Source: Chloroflexota bacterium (lineage in GTDB: Bacteria > Chloroflexota > Chloroflexia > QHBQ01). Taken from it: a stretch of 41,422 nucleotides of DNA. Below the pieces are notes generated by a model. That model was given only the letters and a program-made list of their open reading frames with translations, was not told where the DNA came from and did not search any database. Both the position numbers and the translations under genes were made by a program. Every line of letters starts with the position of its first letter. The first letter of the stretch is position 1. Positions 6,685 through 14,408 of the stretch are shown here, piece by piece. The stretch lies in the NCBI GenBank assembly GCA_025355955.1, contig JANXYP010000218.1:1-41422 (forward strand), written 5' to 3'.

Positions 6685-7188
6685 TTAGCGATGAACGAGG
6701 GTATGTATGGTAACATCATCTCCATTCTTGCCTTCAGCCTCAATGAAAGTCTGCTCCTCCGTTCCTACGCTGGCGGTAAGCGGAACACTAACCGTAATGG
6801 TAAAAGTAGTATTGGTACCACCTTTTAGCGTCACCGAATGGGGTACTTGGCTGAGGTTAGCCCAACCCAGGCTTGAGGTGGTAGTAATTACATAGGTGTC
6901 AGTCTCAATACCTTGATTCTTAATGGTTGCCCCATATGGTATAACACTACCCAGCACCGCTGGCTTCCCCGGTGATACTGAGATGGCTACGTTGTACAAT
7001 GAGGGAACTCCAGCATCCTCCCCCGTAGTGATCTCATTAACAGATTTAGATTGGGCCTGACCGTTAGAGCTTTGGGGCTGGTCGCAGGAGGTAAGTTGGA
7101 TGATGAGCAGGCCAAGCAGCAGGTATTTAGCCAGGATTGCTGCTTTTTGGCTCAGATGGAAGATCGAGTGTTCGTTCACGCTGTTCAT
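6685..7188 (-). CDS. Secreted lipoprotein with an Ig-like (NEW3-type) domain
   Basis: 167 residues from ATG 7188, chosen because GGAG lies 8 nt upstream and the signal peptide begins there. The N terminus has a basic segment, then YLLLGLLIIQLTSC, a lipobox with cysteine near residue 35, so the mature protein should be lipid-anchored outside the membrane. After a Gln/Ser-rich linker, the rest (VAISVSPGKPAVLGSVIPYGATIKNQGIETDTYVITTTSSLGWA...TFTITVSVPLTASVGTEEQTFIEA) has the alternating strands of an Ig-like fold found in NPCBM-associated NEW3 / alpha-galactosidase-type domains. The role is unknown; it could be an adhesin or cell-wall accessory protein. The track start at 7266 is not supported. 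Confidence 0.7.
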   Translation of the reverse strand: MNSVNEHSIFHLSQKAAILAKYLLLGLLIIQLTSCDQPQSSNGQAQSKSVNEITTGEDAGVPSLYNVAISVSPGKPAVLGSVIPYGATIKNQGIETDTYVITTTSSLGWANLSQVPHSVTLKGGTNTTFTITVSVPLTASVGTEEQTFIEAEGKNGDDVTIHTLVHR

Positions 7189-7301
7189 GATCACGGCTCC
7201 AAAGGCTGGATGGAGCGGCGAATGATGGCGCTCAACTCGCCACGTAAGTAATCCGTCGCTTCGCACGAGTGTGCACTGCAGCGTTTTCCTTTCTCATGCT
7301 C

Positions 7302-7310
7302 ATTATAGCA
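7302..7310 (-). promoter_or_regulatory. Extended -10 upstream of the lipoprotein gene
   Basis: TGCTATAAT on the minus strand, an extended -10 without a clear -35, about 115 nt before the lipoprotein start. Confidence 0.4.
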
Positions 7311-7361
7311 TAGACGGCCTGGCAAATGGGAAAGTTCCTTCGTGGCTGAGGTGAAGCGCAG

Positions 7362-7390
7362 TTGCCCGCCCTTCGTCAATATAGTATAAT
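7362..7390 (+). promoter_or_regulatory. Promoter of the RodZ-like gene
   Basis: TTGCCC (7362-7367), 17 bp, TATAAT (7385-7390); the same hexamers and spacing as rpsO. Confidence 0.7.
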
Positions 7391-7455
7391 GGTGACGCAC
7401 CATGCAGTGGAAGCAGGTGCGTTCCACAGAGTTAGGAAGGATAAAGAACCCGAAC

Positions 7456-8436
7456 ATGGCAACCCTCGGCGAGACTCTCCAGCAGGCCCGCGAACAGATG
7501 GGCGTTAGCCTGGACGAAGCGGAGCGCGAGACCCGCATCCGCAGCAAGATACTGGCCGCCTTCGAGGATGATAATCAGGCTGAACTACCCGCCCCCGTCT
7601 ACGCCCGTGGCCTGCTTCGCAACTACGCTACCTACCTCGGCATTGACCCAACCAGCATCCTCGACCTATTCGACGCGCAAACCAATGTGGGTCGGGGCCG
7701 ACGCGCCACCCAGCCTGCCGTCAAACTCGCGCCCGTTACCGGCGAGGTACGCACCAGCCTGCGCTATCCGCCCAGCATCCTCGGTGTGTTCATCGTGCTG
7801 GTGCTGGTCATCTTCGTGGTCATCGTCGGCGTGAACATGGTGAGCGGCGCAAAGGATGCCAATAAGACGACTGCGCTAGCCACGCCTGCGCCGCCCACCC
7901 CTACCTTGCTGCTGGCGCTGGCATCCACTCCTGGGGGCGTGATCCCGTTCCTGCCCACCCCGACTAATCCTGGCGGCGGTGGTAACGCCAACCCCCCGGC
8001 CGTAACTGCGCCAGTTACTGGCACGCTCAGGGCGACCAGCACGCCCGCGCCACCTAACCCCAACCTGGGGGTCGGCACGCCGGTGGTTGGTCTGGGCATC
8101 GCGGCCAGCCCCAGCCCCACCCTGCCGCCCGCGCCGCCGTCCGCCCCTAGCCCCACCCTCGCGCCCGCTGTGGCGGGTCAAGGGGTGCAGGTGGTGCTGG
8201 TTGCCACCGCCGACTCGTGGATGATGGTTACGGTCGATGGCTTGCAGCAGTTCAGCGGCACGATGGCCTCCGGCACGCGCCGCACCTTCCAGGGCGATAA
8301 CACCGTGTACGTCTGGGCGGGCAACGGCGGCGGTGTGAGCGTGGTCATTAACGGCCAGAGTCGCGGTGCGCTCGGCGCGCCGGGTCAGGTCATCAAAAGG
8401 CAGTGGGACAACAAGGGCAACCAGACTAACGGCTAA
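7456..8436 (+). CDS. RodZ-like protein: HTH_25, one membrane helix, DUF4115
   Basis: 326 residues from ATG 7456. Residues 1-75 are a Cro/Xre-type helix-turn-helix (LGETLQQAREQMGVSLDEAERETRIRSKILAAFE) of the HTH_25 type that binds MreB in RodZ. A membrane helix (ILGVFIVLVLVIFVVIVGVNMV) follows near residue 110, then a long Pro/Thr/Ala linker and a C-terminal DUF4115 domain (QVVLVATADSWMMVTVDGLQQFSG...VVINGQSRGALGAPGQVI). Such proteins link the inner cytoskeleton to the cell envelope; whether this lineage has MreB cannot be seen here. Another in-frame ATG at 7402 lies only about 5 nt after the predicted transcription start and could give a leaderless longer form, but family alignment favours 7456, with AGGAAGG about 14 nt upstream. 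Confidence 0.85.
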   Translation: MATLGETLQQAREQMGVSLDEAERETRIRSKILAAFEDDNQAELPAPVYARGLLRNYATYLGIDPTSILDLFDAQTNVGRGRRATQPAVKLAPVTGEVRTSLRYPPSILGVFIVLVLVIFVVIVGVNMVSGAKDANKTTALATPAPPTPTLLLALASTPGGVIPFLPTPTNPGGGGNANPPAVTAPVTGTLRATSTPAPPNPNLGVGTPVVGLGIAASPSPTLPPAPPSAPSPTLAPAVAGQGVQVVLVATADSWMMVTVDGLQQFSGTMASGTRRTFQGDNTVYVWAGNGGGVSVVINGQSRGALGAPGQVIKRQWDNKGNQTNG

Positions 8437-8444
8437 CCGGGCCG

Positions 8445-8475
8445 GAGAATAAAGATTAAAGATGAAGGATTAAAG
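8445..8475. repeat. Degenerate heptanucleotide tandem repeat
   Basis: GAGAATA, AAGATTA, AAGATGA, AGGATTA, AAG: a 7-bp period directly after the stop of the RodZ-like gene. Confidence 0.6.
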
Positions 8476-8550
8476 TGCGGTGGCGCAAAACGCAAGTTAC
8501 GCTCCTGCACAACCGAGTACCAGGTAGCCGAGTAGATGGTGTATTTTCTG

Positions 8551-8575
8551 TTGGGGCGAACCGTTGTTTGCCCTG
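8551..8575. repeat. REP-like hairpin
   Basis: GGGGCGAACCGTTGTTTGCCC, one mismatch from the common form, lies upstream of yajQ. Confidence 0.75.
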
Positions 8576-8621
8576 GCCCTTTACACCAGCACCAAAGCTA
8601 TTTGGTATAACAAGGAGAAAT

Positions 8622-9113
8622 ATGGCAGGCACTAGCTCTTTCGATGTGGTCAGCGAGTTCGACCGCCAGGAATTGGTCAACGCGGTTGATCAGACCGAAC
8701 GTGAGGTTCACACTCGCTACGACCTCAAGGACACCAAAAGCGACATTAAGCTAGAGGAAGACAAGATCGCGCTCACCGCTGAATCGGAGTTCCAGCTAAA
8801 CGCGATGAAGGATATTCTGCAGAGCAAGGCGATCAAGCGTGGTCTCTCGCTCAAAATATTCAGCTGGGGCAAGGCCGAACCGGCCGGTGGCAACACCATG
8901 CGCCAGAGTGTCACCCTGGTCAAGGGCATCGAGGAAACTCTCGCCAAGAAGATGGTCAAGGATATACGCGAGGCCCAACCCAAAGTGCAGGCGCAAATCC
9001 AGGGTGAGGCCATCCGCGTCATCGCCAAGAACAAAGACGACTTGCAAGCAGTCATCACCTTCCTCAAGGGTAAGGATTACCCAGTAGCCCTGCAATTCAT
9101 CAACTACCGCTAA
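8622..9113 (+). CDS. yajQ: YajQ family nucleotide-binding protein
   Basis: 163 residues from ATG 8622 with AAGGAGA 5-6 nt upstream. The whole length matches YajQ (UPF0234): SSFDVVSEFDRQELVNAVDQTEREVHTRYDLKDTKSDI at the N terminus, GGNTMRQSVTLVKGIEETLAKKMVKDIRE in the middle, and KDDLQAVITFLKGKDYPVALQFINYR at the end, across two RNP-like half-domains. Family members bind tRNA or nucleotides, and a Xanthomonas member binds cyclic di-GMP as a transcription co-factor. Which ligand applies here is unknown. It stands alone between two repeat-rich gaps, so it is probably monocistronic. The 49 residues the track adds upstream are translated REP sequence. Confidence 0.95.
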   Translation: MAGTSSFDVVSEFDRQELVNAVDQTEREVHTRYDLKDTKSDIKLEEDKIALTAESEFQLNAMKDILQSKAIKRGLSLKIFSWGKAEPAGGNTMRQSVTLVKGIEETLAKKMVKDIREAQPKVQAQIQGEAIRVIAKNKDDLQAVITFLKGKDYPVALQFINYR

Positions 9114-9126
9114 ACGCGAGTGCTGT

Positions 9127-9154
9127 GGACTGAGGACTGAGGACTGAGGACTGA
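9127..9154. repeat. Heptanucleotide tandem repeat (GGACTGA x4)
   Basis: Four perfect copies of GGACTGA, 13 nt after the yajQ stop. Confidence 0.9.
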
Positions 9155-9270
9155 GTATCGTAGGGGCGGGCGGCTGCCCACCCTGGTGCAATTTACACAA
9201 TCTGCTGGGCCGAGTATCGTAGGGGCGGGCGGCTGCCCGCCCTGGTGCAATTTACACAATCTGCTGGGCC
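9153..9270. repeat. 59-bp tandem duplication carrying a REP-like hairpin
   Basis: Units 9153-9211 and 9212-9270 differ at one base (9180 versus 9239). Each carries GGGGCGGGCGGCTGCCC followed by an identical tail. The second copy restores perfect CCGCCC pairing. Confidence 0.85.
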
Positions 9271-9377
9271 AATTGGCATAAGCCTCTCCCCTTGCGGTGA
9301 GGTTTGATGAGGGGTGATGCTGAAGCGCATTACCATATCGTAACTGTATATGCTAGCCAACAAGATAGGAAGTGCAT

Positions 9378-10817
9378 TTGGAAACCAGCACCAAACCGAA
9401 GTTCGCGGTCGTCACCCTCGGCTGCGAGAAGAACCGCGTGGACAGCGAGGGCATGGGCCAGATGCTGCGCGGCGCAGGCTATGAGCCGACGGCCAGCACC
9501 GAGCAGGCCAGCGTCCTGATCGTCAACACCTGCGGCTTCCTCGAAGCGGCGCGGCAGGAGGCGATTGATACCCTCAACCAGCTTGCCGCTACCAAGCGCG
9601 ACGATCAATTGCTGATCGCATCTGGTTGCATGGTCGAACTCTATCCTGAGCGCATCAGTGGCGGCGTGACTGTGCTGGATGGGCAACTCTCCGCCCGCAA
9701 CTGGCCGGATATCGCCAAACTGACCGCTACCCTAGGCCAGCAGCGCGGCCTGCCGCTCACCCTCTTCCCCGCTCCGCCCCTGATCGCGCTCGACCCCGCC
9801 CTGACCGAGCAATGCCCCACTGCCCCGGCCAGTTATGCCGACCCGCAACTGACCGGCTTCGCCCGCCGGGCCAGCGGCGCGTCCGCCTTCGTCAAGATTG
9901 CCGAGGGCTGCGATGCCAAGTGTAGCTTCTGCATCATCCCCCAGATTAGGGGCGGTCACATCAGCAAGCCGCTGCCCCAGATTATCGCCGAGGTCAAGGA
10001 ACTAGCCGCCCAGGGGGTCAAAGAGATTATCTACATCTCGCAGGACAGCACCTACTACGGCCTCGACCTCGGCATCCGCGACGGACTGGCAGGGCTGTTG
10101 GAGGAGACGGTGCTACAGGTGCCGCAGATCGAGTGGCTGCGCATCATGTATGCCTACCCTGCGCGCATGACCCCGCGCCTGATCCAGACGATGGCCGAAC
10201 TGCCGCAAGTTTGCAAGTACGTGGATATGCCCTTGCAGCACGGCAGTGAGGCCACGCTACGCCGAATGCGCCGCCCTCCAAACATGGATCGGGTGCGCCG
10301 CGTGCTGACCAGTATGCGCGAGGCGATGCCCAACCTGGCGCTACGCACCACCTTCATCGTTGGCTTCCCCGGCGAGACCAATGCCGAGTTCGACGAGCTG
10401 CTCGGCTTCATCAACGAGGGCTGGTTCGATCATGTGGGCATATTTACCTACTCGCCAGAGGAGAAGAGCGAGAGCTTCAAGCTGGAGGGCCACCTGCACC
10501 CCCGGGTCAAAGAGAAGCGGCGCAAGCTGGCAATGGCCGCGCAGCAGCGCATCAGCCTGAAGCGTAACGCCGCGCTGGTCGGCAAGACGATGCACGTGCT
10601 AATCGAAGGCGAAGGCGAACTGGAGGACGAGCAAGGCCGCAGCACCGACGAGAAGATTTACGTGGCCCGCAGCTACCGCGAAGCGCCGGAGGTGGATGGT
10701 TACATCTTCGTCCAGCCACGCAAGCAAACGCCTCTAACCGTCGGCCAGATGCTCGACGTGCGTATCAACCGCGCCGAGGAGTACGATTTGTGGGCGAAAC
10801 CCACTGCCAATAGTTAG
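9378..10817 (+). CDS. rimO: Ribosomal protein S12 methylthiotransferase
   Basis: 479 residues. This radical-SAM enzyme adds a methylthio group to a conserved aspartate of ribosomal protein S12. Order: the UPF0004 N-terminal domain (VVTLGCEKNRVDSEGMGQ, VNTCGFLEAARQEAI, ASGCMVELYPE) supplies cysteines for the second Fe-S cluster; the radical-SAM motif CDAKCSFC lies near residue 185; the core contains IYISQDSTYYG, YAYPARMTPRLI and MPLQHGSEATLRRMRR; a C-terminal TRAM domain ends the protein. The CEKNRVDSE and QDSTYYG variants separate RimO from MiaB. I chose TTG 9378 because TAGGA lies 7 nt before it, whereas GTG 9372 is almost on top of that site. A Pro-rich insert of about 25 residues precedes the radical-SAM domain. 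Confidence 0.96.
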   Translation: METSTKPKFAVVTLGCEKNRVDSEGMGQMLRGAGYEPTASTEQASVLIVNTCGFLEAARQEAIDTLNQLAATKRDDQLLIASGCMVELYPERISGGVTVLDGQLSARNWPDIAKLTATLGQQRGLPLTLFPAPPLIALDPALTEQCPTAPASYADPQLTGFARRASGASAFVKIAEGCDAKCSFCIIPQIRGGHISKPLPQIIAEVKELAAQGVKEIIYISQDSTYYGLDLGIRDGLAGLLEETVLQVPQIEWLRIMYAYPARMTPRLIQTMAELPQVCKYVDMPLQHGSEATLRRMRRPPNMDRVRRVLTSMREAMPNLALRTTFIVGFPGETNAEFDELLGFINEGWFDHVGIFTYSPEEKSESFKLEGHLHPRVKEKRRKLAMAAQQRISLKRNAALVGKTMHVLIEGEGELEDEQGRSTDEKIYVARSYREAPEVDGYIFVQPRKQTPLTVGQMLDVRINRAEEYDLWAKPTANS

Positions 10818-10833
10818 CAGGAAGGCACCAGCC

Positions 10834-12105
10834 GTGGATCCCAGTCAGACATTGAGGTTTACCAAAATCTACCTAAAGAACTGGCGCAACTTCGCCGAGA
10901 TCGAGGTGGAGTTGCCGCGTCGCGCCTTCCTGGTGGGGCCGAACGCTTCGGGCAAGACTAATTTTCTGGATGCTCTTCGCTTTGTTAGTGAACTAAGCAC
11001 ACTAGGTAGTGGCGGCTTCCGACAGGCTGTTAAGAGAAGGGGAGGGTTTGACAGCCTGTATACTAAATTGTCTCGTAGAGAGGCTCTCATAACTATAAGG
11101 TTGACGGTAGGACACGATGATCATCCTGCTATATTCGAGTATGAACTAACTTTTACCCAAGATAAAGATCAGTCAGTTCCGTTTATAGTTAGCGAGGTAA
11201 TCAGAAGATATAACGAAGACATACTAAAAAAGCAAGTAGATGAGAAGGTAATAGATGGAAGGAAAGTCCGAACGCTTGAAGGACCTGCTGCTATCCGAGA
11301 TGTATATGGAAAGACTGTGCTTATGGAGCCAAAGCAATCAAGCAATAAATTGCCGACACAGAGTTACCTTGAGAATGAGATTTGGCGTTCTTTCTTCCCT
11401 GATTTTGCCGACTTTCTCGGCTCTGTCCGCCACTTTAATGTCATACCGGCTTTGGTACGTCATTTCAACATGAATGCAGCAAATGAGGATGGTTATAACG
11501 ATTTTATTGAGCAGATCGCTAGTGCGCCTGAAGAACAGCAGAGTAGTAAACTAAAACAGATACAGGAAGTGCTGCGTGGGGCAGTGCCGCAGTTCAAGGA
11601 GCTTAGAGTTGCACGTGGAACGTTCGACGAGCCTCATCTCTACGCACGCTACTCCAACTGGAAGGGGAACAAAACATGGGAGAACGAGGCAAAGTTCTCT
11701 GATGGCACGCTGCGACTGATAGGGCTGCTGTGGGCGATGTTGGATGGAGCCGGGCCGATGCTAGTGGAGGAGCCAGAGCTATCACTACACTATGGAGTGG
11801 TGCGCTATATTCCTCAAATGATTGATCGTCTTGGCTATAGTTCGGGCCGCCAAGCGATAGTCAGCACTCACTCTACGGACTTGCTGCGTGATGAAGGGAT
11901 AGAGCTTGAGGAAATTATCCTGCTAACGCCGGGACGGCAGGGAACCTCAATTGCAGCAGCAAGCTCGGTCGAGGAGATTCAGACATTGGTTAGCAATGGG
12001 TTCAATCTAGCCAGCATTGTACAGTCCATCACATCTCCAATGGATGCTGATGAGGTGGCCTACTTCGATCCTGCCACTCCAACCACTCAGGAAGCAGTTG
12101 CCTAG
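10834..12105 (+). CDS. AAA_21-type ATPase, probable defence effector partner
   Basis: 423 residues from GTG 10834 (AGGAAGG upstream), 16 nt after rimO. The N terminus LRFTKIYLKNWRNFAEIEVELP is typical of RecF/SMC/OLD-like ATPases. Walker A GPNASGKTN is at 35-43, an ABC-like signature FSDGTLRLIGLLWAML near 288, Walker B MLVEEPELSLHY near 308 and the H-loop IVSTHSTDLL near 343. No nuclease domain is fused to it; that role may fall to the next gene, whose ribosome site overlaps this stop codon. After the first 150 bp the DNA becomes AT-rich, with ATA, AGA and AGG codons unlike the neighbours, a sign of transfer. Similar two-gene modules act as anti-phage systems; that role here is inferred. Confidence 0.85.
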   Translation: MDPSQTLRFTKIYLKNWRNFAEIEVELPRRAFLVGPNASGKTNFLDALRFVSELSTLGSGGFRQAVKRRGGFDSLYTKLSRREALITIRLTVGHDDHPAIFEYELTFTQDKDQSVPFIVSEVIRRYNEDILKKQVDEKVIDGRKVRTLEGPAAIRDVYGKTVLMEPKQSSNKLPTQSYLENEIWRSFFPDFADFLGSVRHFNVIPALVRHFNMNAANEDGYNDFIEQIASAPEEQQSSKLKQIQEVLRGAVPQFKELRVARGTFDEPHLYARYSNWKGNKTWENEAKFSDGTLRLIGLLWAMLDGAGPMLVEEPELSLHYGVVRYIPQMIDRLGYSSGRQAIVSTHSTDLLRDEGIELEEIILLTPGRQGTSIAAASSVEEIQTLVSNGFNLASIVQSITSPMDADEVAYFDPATPTTQEAVA

Positions 12106-12116
12106 GAGATTGCTTG

Positions 12117-12827
12117 ATGCGAACGGTGTCCTACGCAGCCGAAGGTCAGGTAGATAATGCTGTCCTACTTCATTTGATGGAGTATGTCGGTATACGGCCA
12201 GGCAAGCCGATATTGTTTGGTGGAGATCAACAATGGAAAGGTCAACGACCAACTGTCATTGTAGCCGGTGTTCCAAGAACCCTGGAGCATAGCAGCGGAC
12301 AGGGTCTGGTGTTGGAGGCAGTGGCGCTATTCAATGATGCAGCTCGATACAAAAGGTGGTTTGCCATTACCGACCTCGATAATAAGTTTGCCTGTGCTGG
12401 GCTTGCTCGCCAGCGCTGGCTGCCAAGTCCCGCACCGTATATGTGCTTTCGTATCGCAGTACAAGAAATAGAGGCGTGGCTTATAGCTGATAAACAGCGG
12501 TTTGCTGAATTTCTTCAAGTTGACCCTGGTATTATTCCTAACAATCCAGAGGACATCCGTGACCCTAAAGAGCAGAGCTTGATTATGATGCCGAAGGAGA
12601 TGATACTCACTCTCGCCCAAAGCTCCCTTGACCCTCAGATTTACCCTCGACTGAAAGCTGTTAGCTCCTACAACAATGAAATGGGCAAGTTCGCCAAGAA
12701 ATATTGGCGACCAGCAATAGCAGCTCAAAACTCCCCCAGCCTAAAGAAGTGTATAGAACGCCTTCAGCAACTCTCCAAAGGACTGAAGGTAAATCCCCCA
12801 GTCAAAAAGAAGCATAAGCGTTCATAA
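12117..12827 (+). CDS. TOPRIM-like / DUF4276-related protein paired with the ATPase
   Basis: 236 residues from ATG 12117; the ribosome site AGGAG overlaps the ATPase stop (TAGGAG), indicating coupling. Features: an N-terminal acidic motif YAAEGQVDNAVLLHLM, a central FAITDLDNKFAC (DxD), and VQEIEAWLIADKQRFAEFL. Glu, then DxD, then Glu in this order fits a TOPRIM-like metal site, as in the small partners of defence ATPases (DUF4276, RloB and AriB types). The rest, NNPEDIRDPKE and YWRPAIAAQNSPSLKKCIERLQQL, resembles an unnamed family I associate with AAA-ATPase neighbours. It is probably a nuclease that the ATPase holds in check or recruits. The last 64 bp overlap the converging GDPD gene. Composition is AT-rich, like the ATPase. 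Confidence 0.7.
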   Translation: MRTVSYAAEGQVDNAVLLHLMEYVGIRPGKPILFGGDQQWKGQRPTVIVAGVPRTLEHSSGQGLVLEAVALFNDAARYKRWFAITDLDNKFACAGLARQRWLPSPAPYMCFRIAVQEIEAWLIADKQRFAEFLQVDPGIIPNNPEDIRDPKEQSLIMMPKEMILTLAQSSLDPQIYPRLKAVSSYNNEMGKFAKKYWRPAIAAQNSPSLKKCIERLQQLSKGLKVNPPVKKKHKRS

Positions 12828-13696
12828 TTATACTTCTCATCCACCTGCGGCGCAGCGGGGGCTAGCGCCTGCATCACCTTGTCCGGCACATTGGTGATGA
12901 TGCCGTCCACGCCGATGTAGGCCAGCATCCGTACCGCGATGGGGTGGTCGGCGGTCCAGACTACTACCAGCTTGCCCTGGTCGCGCAGGCGGCGCACCAT
13001 ATAGGGATTGAGCAACGCCGATCTCCAATGCGGCAAAACCACCTGCGCGTCGGCGGTGGCGCGGCGGGTGCGGGCGTTGGGGAAGTAAGGTCCATGCGCG
13101 TATAGTGCGCCGAGGGTCAGGTGCGGGGCAATTCCGCGCAGCTTACGGATGGCGGCGTGGTCGAAGCTGGTCACGATCGCCTGGCCCGCCAGTTCGCGCT
13201 GCTCCCGCTTCAGCAAATCGGCTACCTTCTGCTCGATACCCGGATACTGCGCGGGATCTTTTAGCTCGATGTACAGCCCATATGCCCACTTGCGGGCGTG
13301 GTCGAGCGCCTCAGCCAGGGTCGGCACCTTCTCGCGCTTGTACTTGGGGTCGAACCAGCTACCTGCATCAAACTTCTTCACCTCGGCCAGCGTATAAAAC
13401 CCCACCCAGCCAACCCCGGTAGTGGTGCGATCTAGCGTCTCATCGTGCAGCACCACCAATTCGCCGTCGGCGCTCATTTGCACGTCAAGCTCCACTGCGT
13501 CCACCCCCATATTATGGGCTTGCAGGAAGGCGGCGATGGTATTCTCCGGCGCGTAGCCGGATGCGCCGCGATGCCCGATCACCATCACCGGGCCGAGCCG
13601 CCTTTCGCGCAGCAGCAGATATTGCGCCGCGATATAGCCGGTGGCAGCGATGAAGGCCCAACCCAGCAGGTAGCCAATTGCTCTAAGCACGCGCAA
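12764..13696 (-). CDS. Membrane-anchored glycerophosphodiester phosphodiesterase
   Basis: 310 residues from TTG 13696, chosen because AAGGAG lies 7 nt upstream; it overlaps the preceding HAD gene by 14 bp. One membrane helix (IGYLLGWAFIAATGYIAAQYLLL) is followed by a GDPD TIM barrel: VIGHRGASGYAPENT with the catalytic histidine, VELDVQMSADGELVVLHDETLDRTT with the second histidine and metal ligands, YIELKD, and VVVWTADHP near the end. The enzyme would hydrolyse glycerophosphodiesters to glycerol-3-phosphate and an alcohol, outside the membrane or at its surface. The family fold should end near VMQALAPAAPQ. The last 23 residues (EKYNYERLCFFLTGGFTFSPLESC) are read antisense from the end of the AT-rich TOPRIM-like gene, so they look like a tail gained when that module inserted. 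Confidence 0.9.
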   Translation of the reverse strand: MRVLRAIGYLLGWAFIAATGYIAAQYLLLRERRLGPVMVIGHRGASGYAPENTIAAFLQAHNMGVDAVELDVQMSADGELVVLHDETLDRTTTGVGWVGFYTLAEVKKFDAGSWFDPKYKREKVPTLAEALDHARKWAYGLYIELKDPAQYPGIEQKVADLLKREQRELAGQAIVTSFDHAAIRKLRGIAPHLTLGALYAHGPYFPNARTRRATADAQVVLPHWRSALLNPYMVRRLRDQGKLVVVWTADHPIAVRMLAYIGVDGIITNVPDKVMQALAPAAPQVDEKYNYERLCFFLTGGFTFSPLESC

Positions 13697-14408
13697 GGGG
13701 AAACTCCTTTATCGTCCAGCCGCGTTCCAGCGCGTGCTTGCGTAGGGCGGCGCGGGGGTTGATGGCAACCGGGTGGCCGACCAGTTCCAGCAGGTGGATG
13801 TCGCCAGCGGTGTCGGCGTAGGCGTATGAGGCAGCCAGGTCAATGTGGCGCTGTTCGATTAGCGCTTGCATCAGTGAAGCCTTGTGCCTGCCCACCGGGT
13901 GAGTATTGGCGATGTGGCCGGTGAAGCGGCCTTTCGCGTTTACCTCCAGCGTGCTAGTGACTAGCAGGTCGGCCTTGGTATATTCGAGCAGCGGCTGCAG
14001 CAGGAAGTCGAGTGAGCCGGAGAGCAGCACGATATAGTGTCCCTCACGCTGGTGCTGACGCAATGCGGCCAGGCCGATGGTGGACAGGCGCGGCATAATC
14101 TTGCGGTCGAACAGTTCGCGGCCAAACTCGCGCATCCGCGCCGCGTCCATGCCACTGAGGTAGATGCGGTCGCGGGTCATTGCCTTGAGCGGGTTGAGCT
14201 TGCCACGCCGGTCGCCCAATGCCCAGGCGATGCCGATCGCGCGGCGCGGCCCCAGCAACCCCCGCCGCAGCAAAGCGCGCAGGAAGATGCGCTCGGCGCT
14301 GGTGCCGGGGATGAGCGTGCCGTCTACGTCAAAGATGGCCGCGATACGCCCAGCGTCATTATCTCCTCCCCCACCGGGGGAGGTCGGGAGAGGATGCGAG
14401 TCGCTCAT
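13683..14408 (-). CDS. HAD-IB family phosphatase (PgpC/SerB-like)
   Basis: 241 residues from ATG 14408, overlapping the upstream phosphatidyltransferase stop as ATGA. HAD motifs: I IFDVDGTLIPGTS, II VLLSGS, III GRHKASLMQ, IV YADTAGDIHLLELV. The cap region and HPVAINPRAALRKHALERGW fit the HAD-IB subfamily, which includes phosphoserine phosphatase and the phosphatidylglycerophosphate phosphatase PgpC. Because it is coupled to a PgsA-like transferase, dephosphorylation of phosphatidylglycerophosphate is a sensible inferred role. Residues 4-20 (SHPLPTSPGGGGDNDAG) are encoded by a GC-rich hairpin repeat and are probably not part of the fold, so translation might instead begin within or after this segment. 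Confidence 0.85.
   Translation of the reverse strand: MSDSHPLPTSPGGGGDNDAGRIAAIFDVDGTLIPGTSAERIFLRALLRRGLLGPRRAIGIAWALGDRRGKLNPLKAMTRDRIYLSGMDAARMREFGRELFDRKIMPRLSTIGLAALRQHQREGHYIVLLSGSLDFLLQPLLEYTKADLLVTSTLEVNAKGRFTGHIANTHPVGRHKASLMQALIEQRHIDLAASYAYADTAGDIHLLELVGHPVAINPRAALRKHALERGWTIKEFPLARA
14365..14383. repeat. CCTCCCCC-ACC-GGGGGAGG hairpin inside the HAD CDS
   Basis: An 8-bp perfect stem with a 3-nt loop, the same family as the 6203-6221 hairpin; here it encodes part of the HAD protein's N terminus. Confidence 0.7.

Noticed and set aside
9372-9377. GTG 9372 as the rimO start
   Set aside because: The ribosome site TAGGA would lie immediately against it; TTG 9378 has normal spacing.
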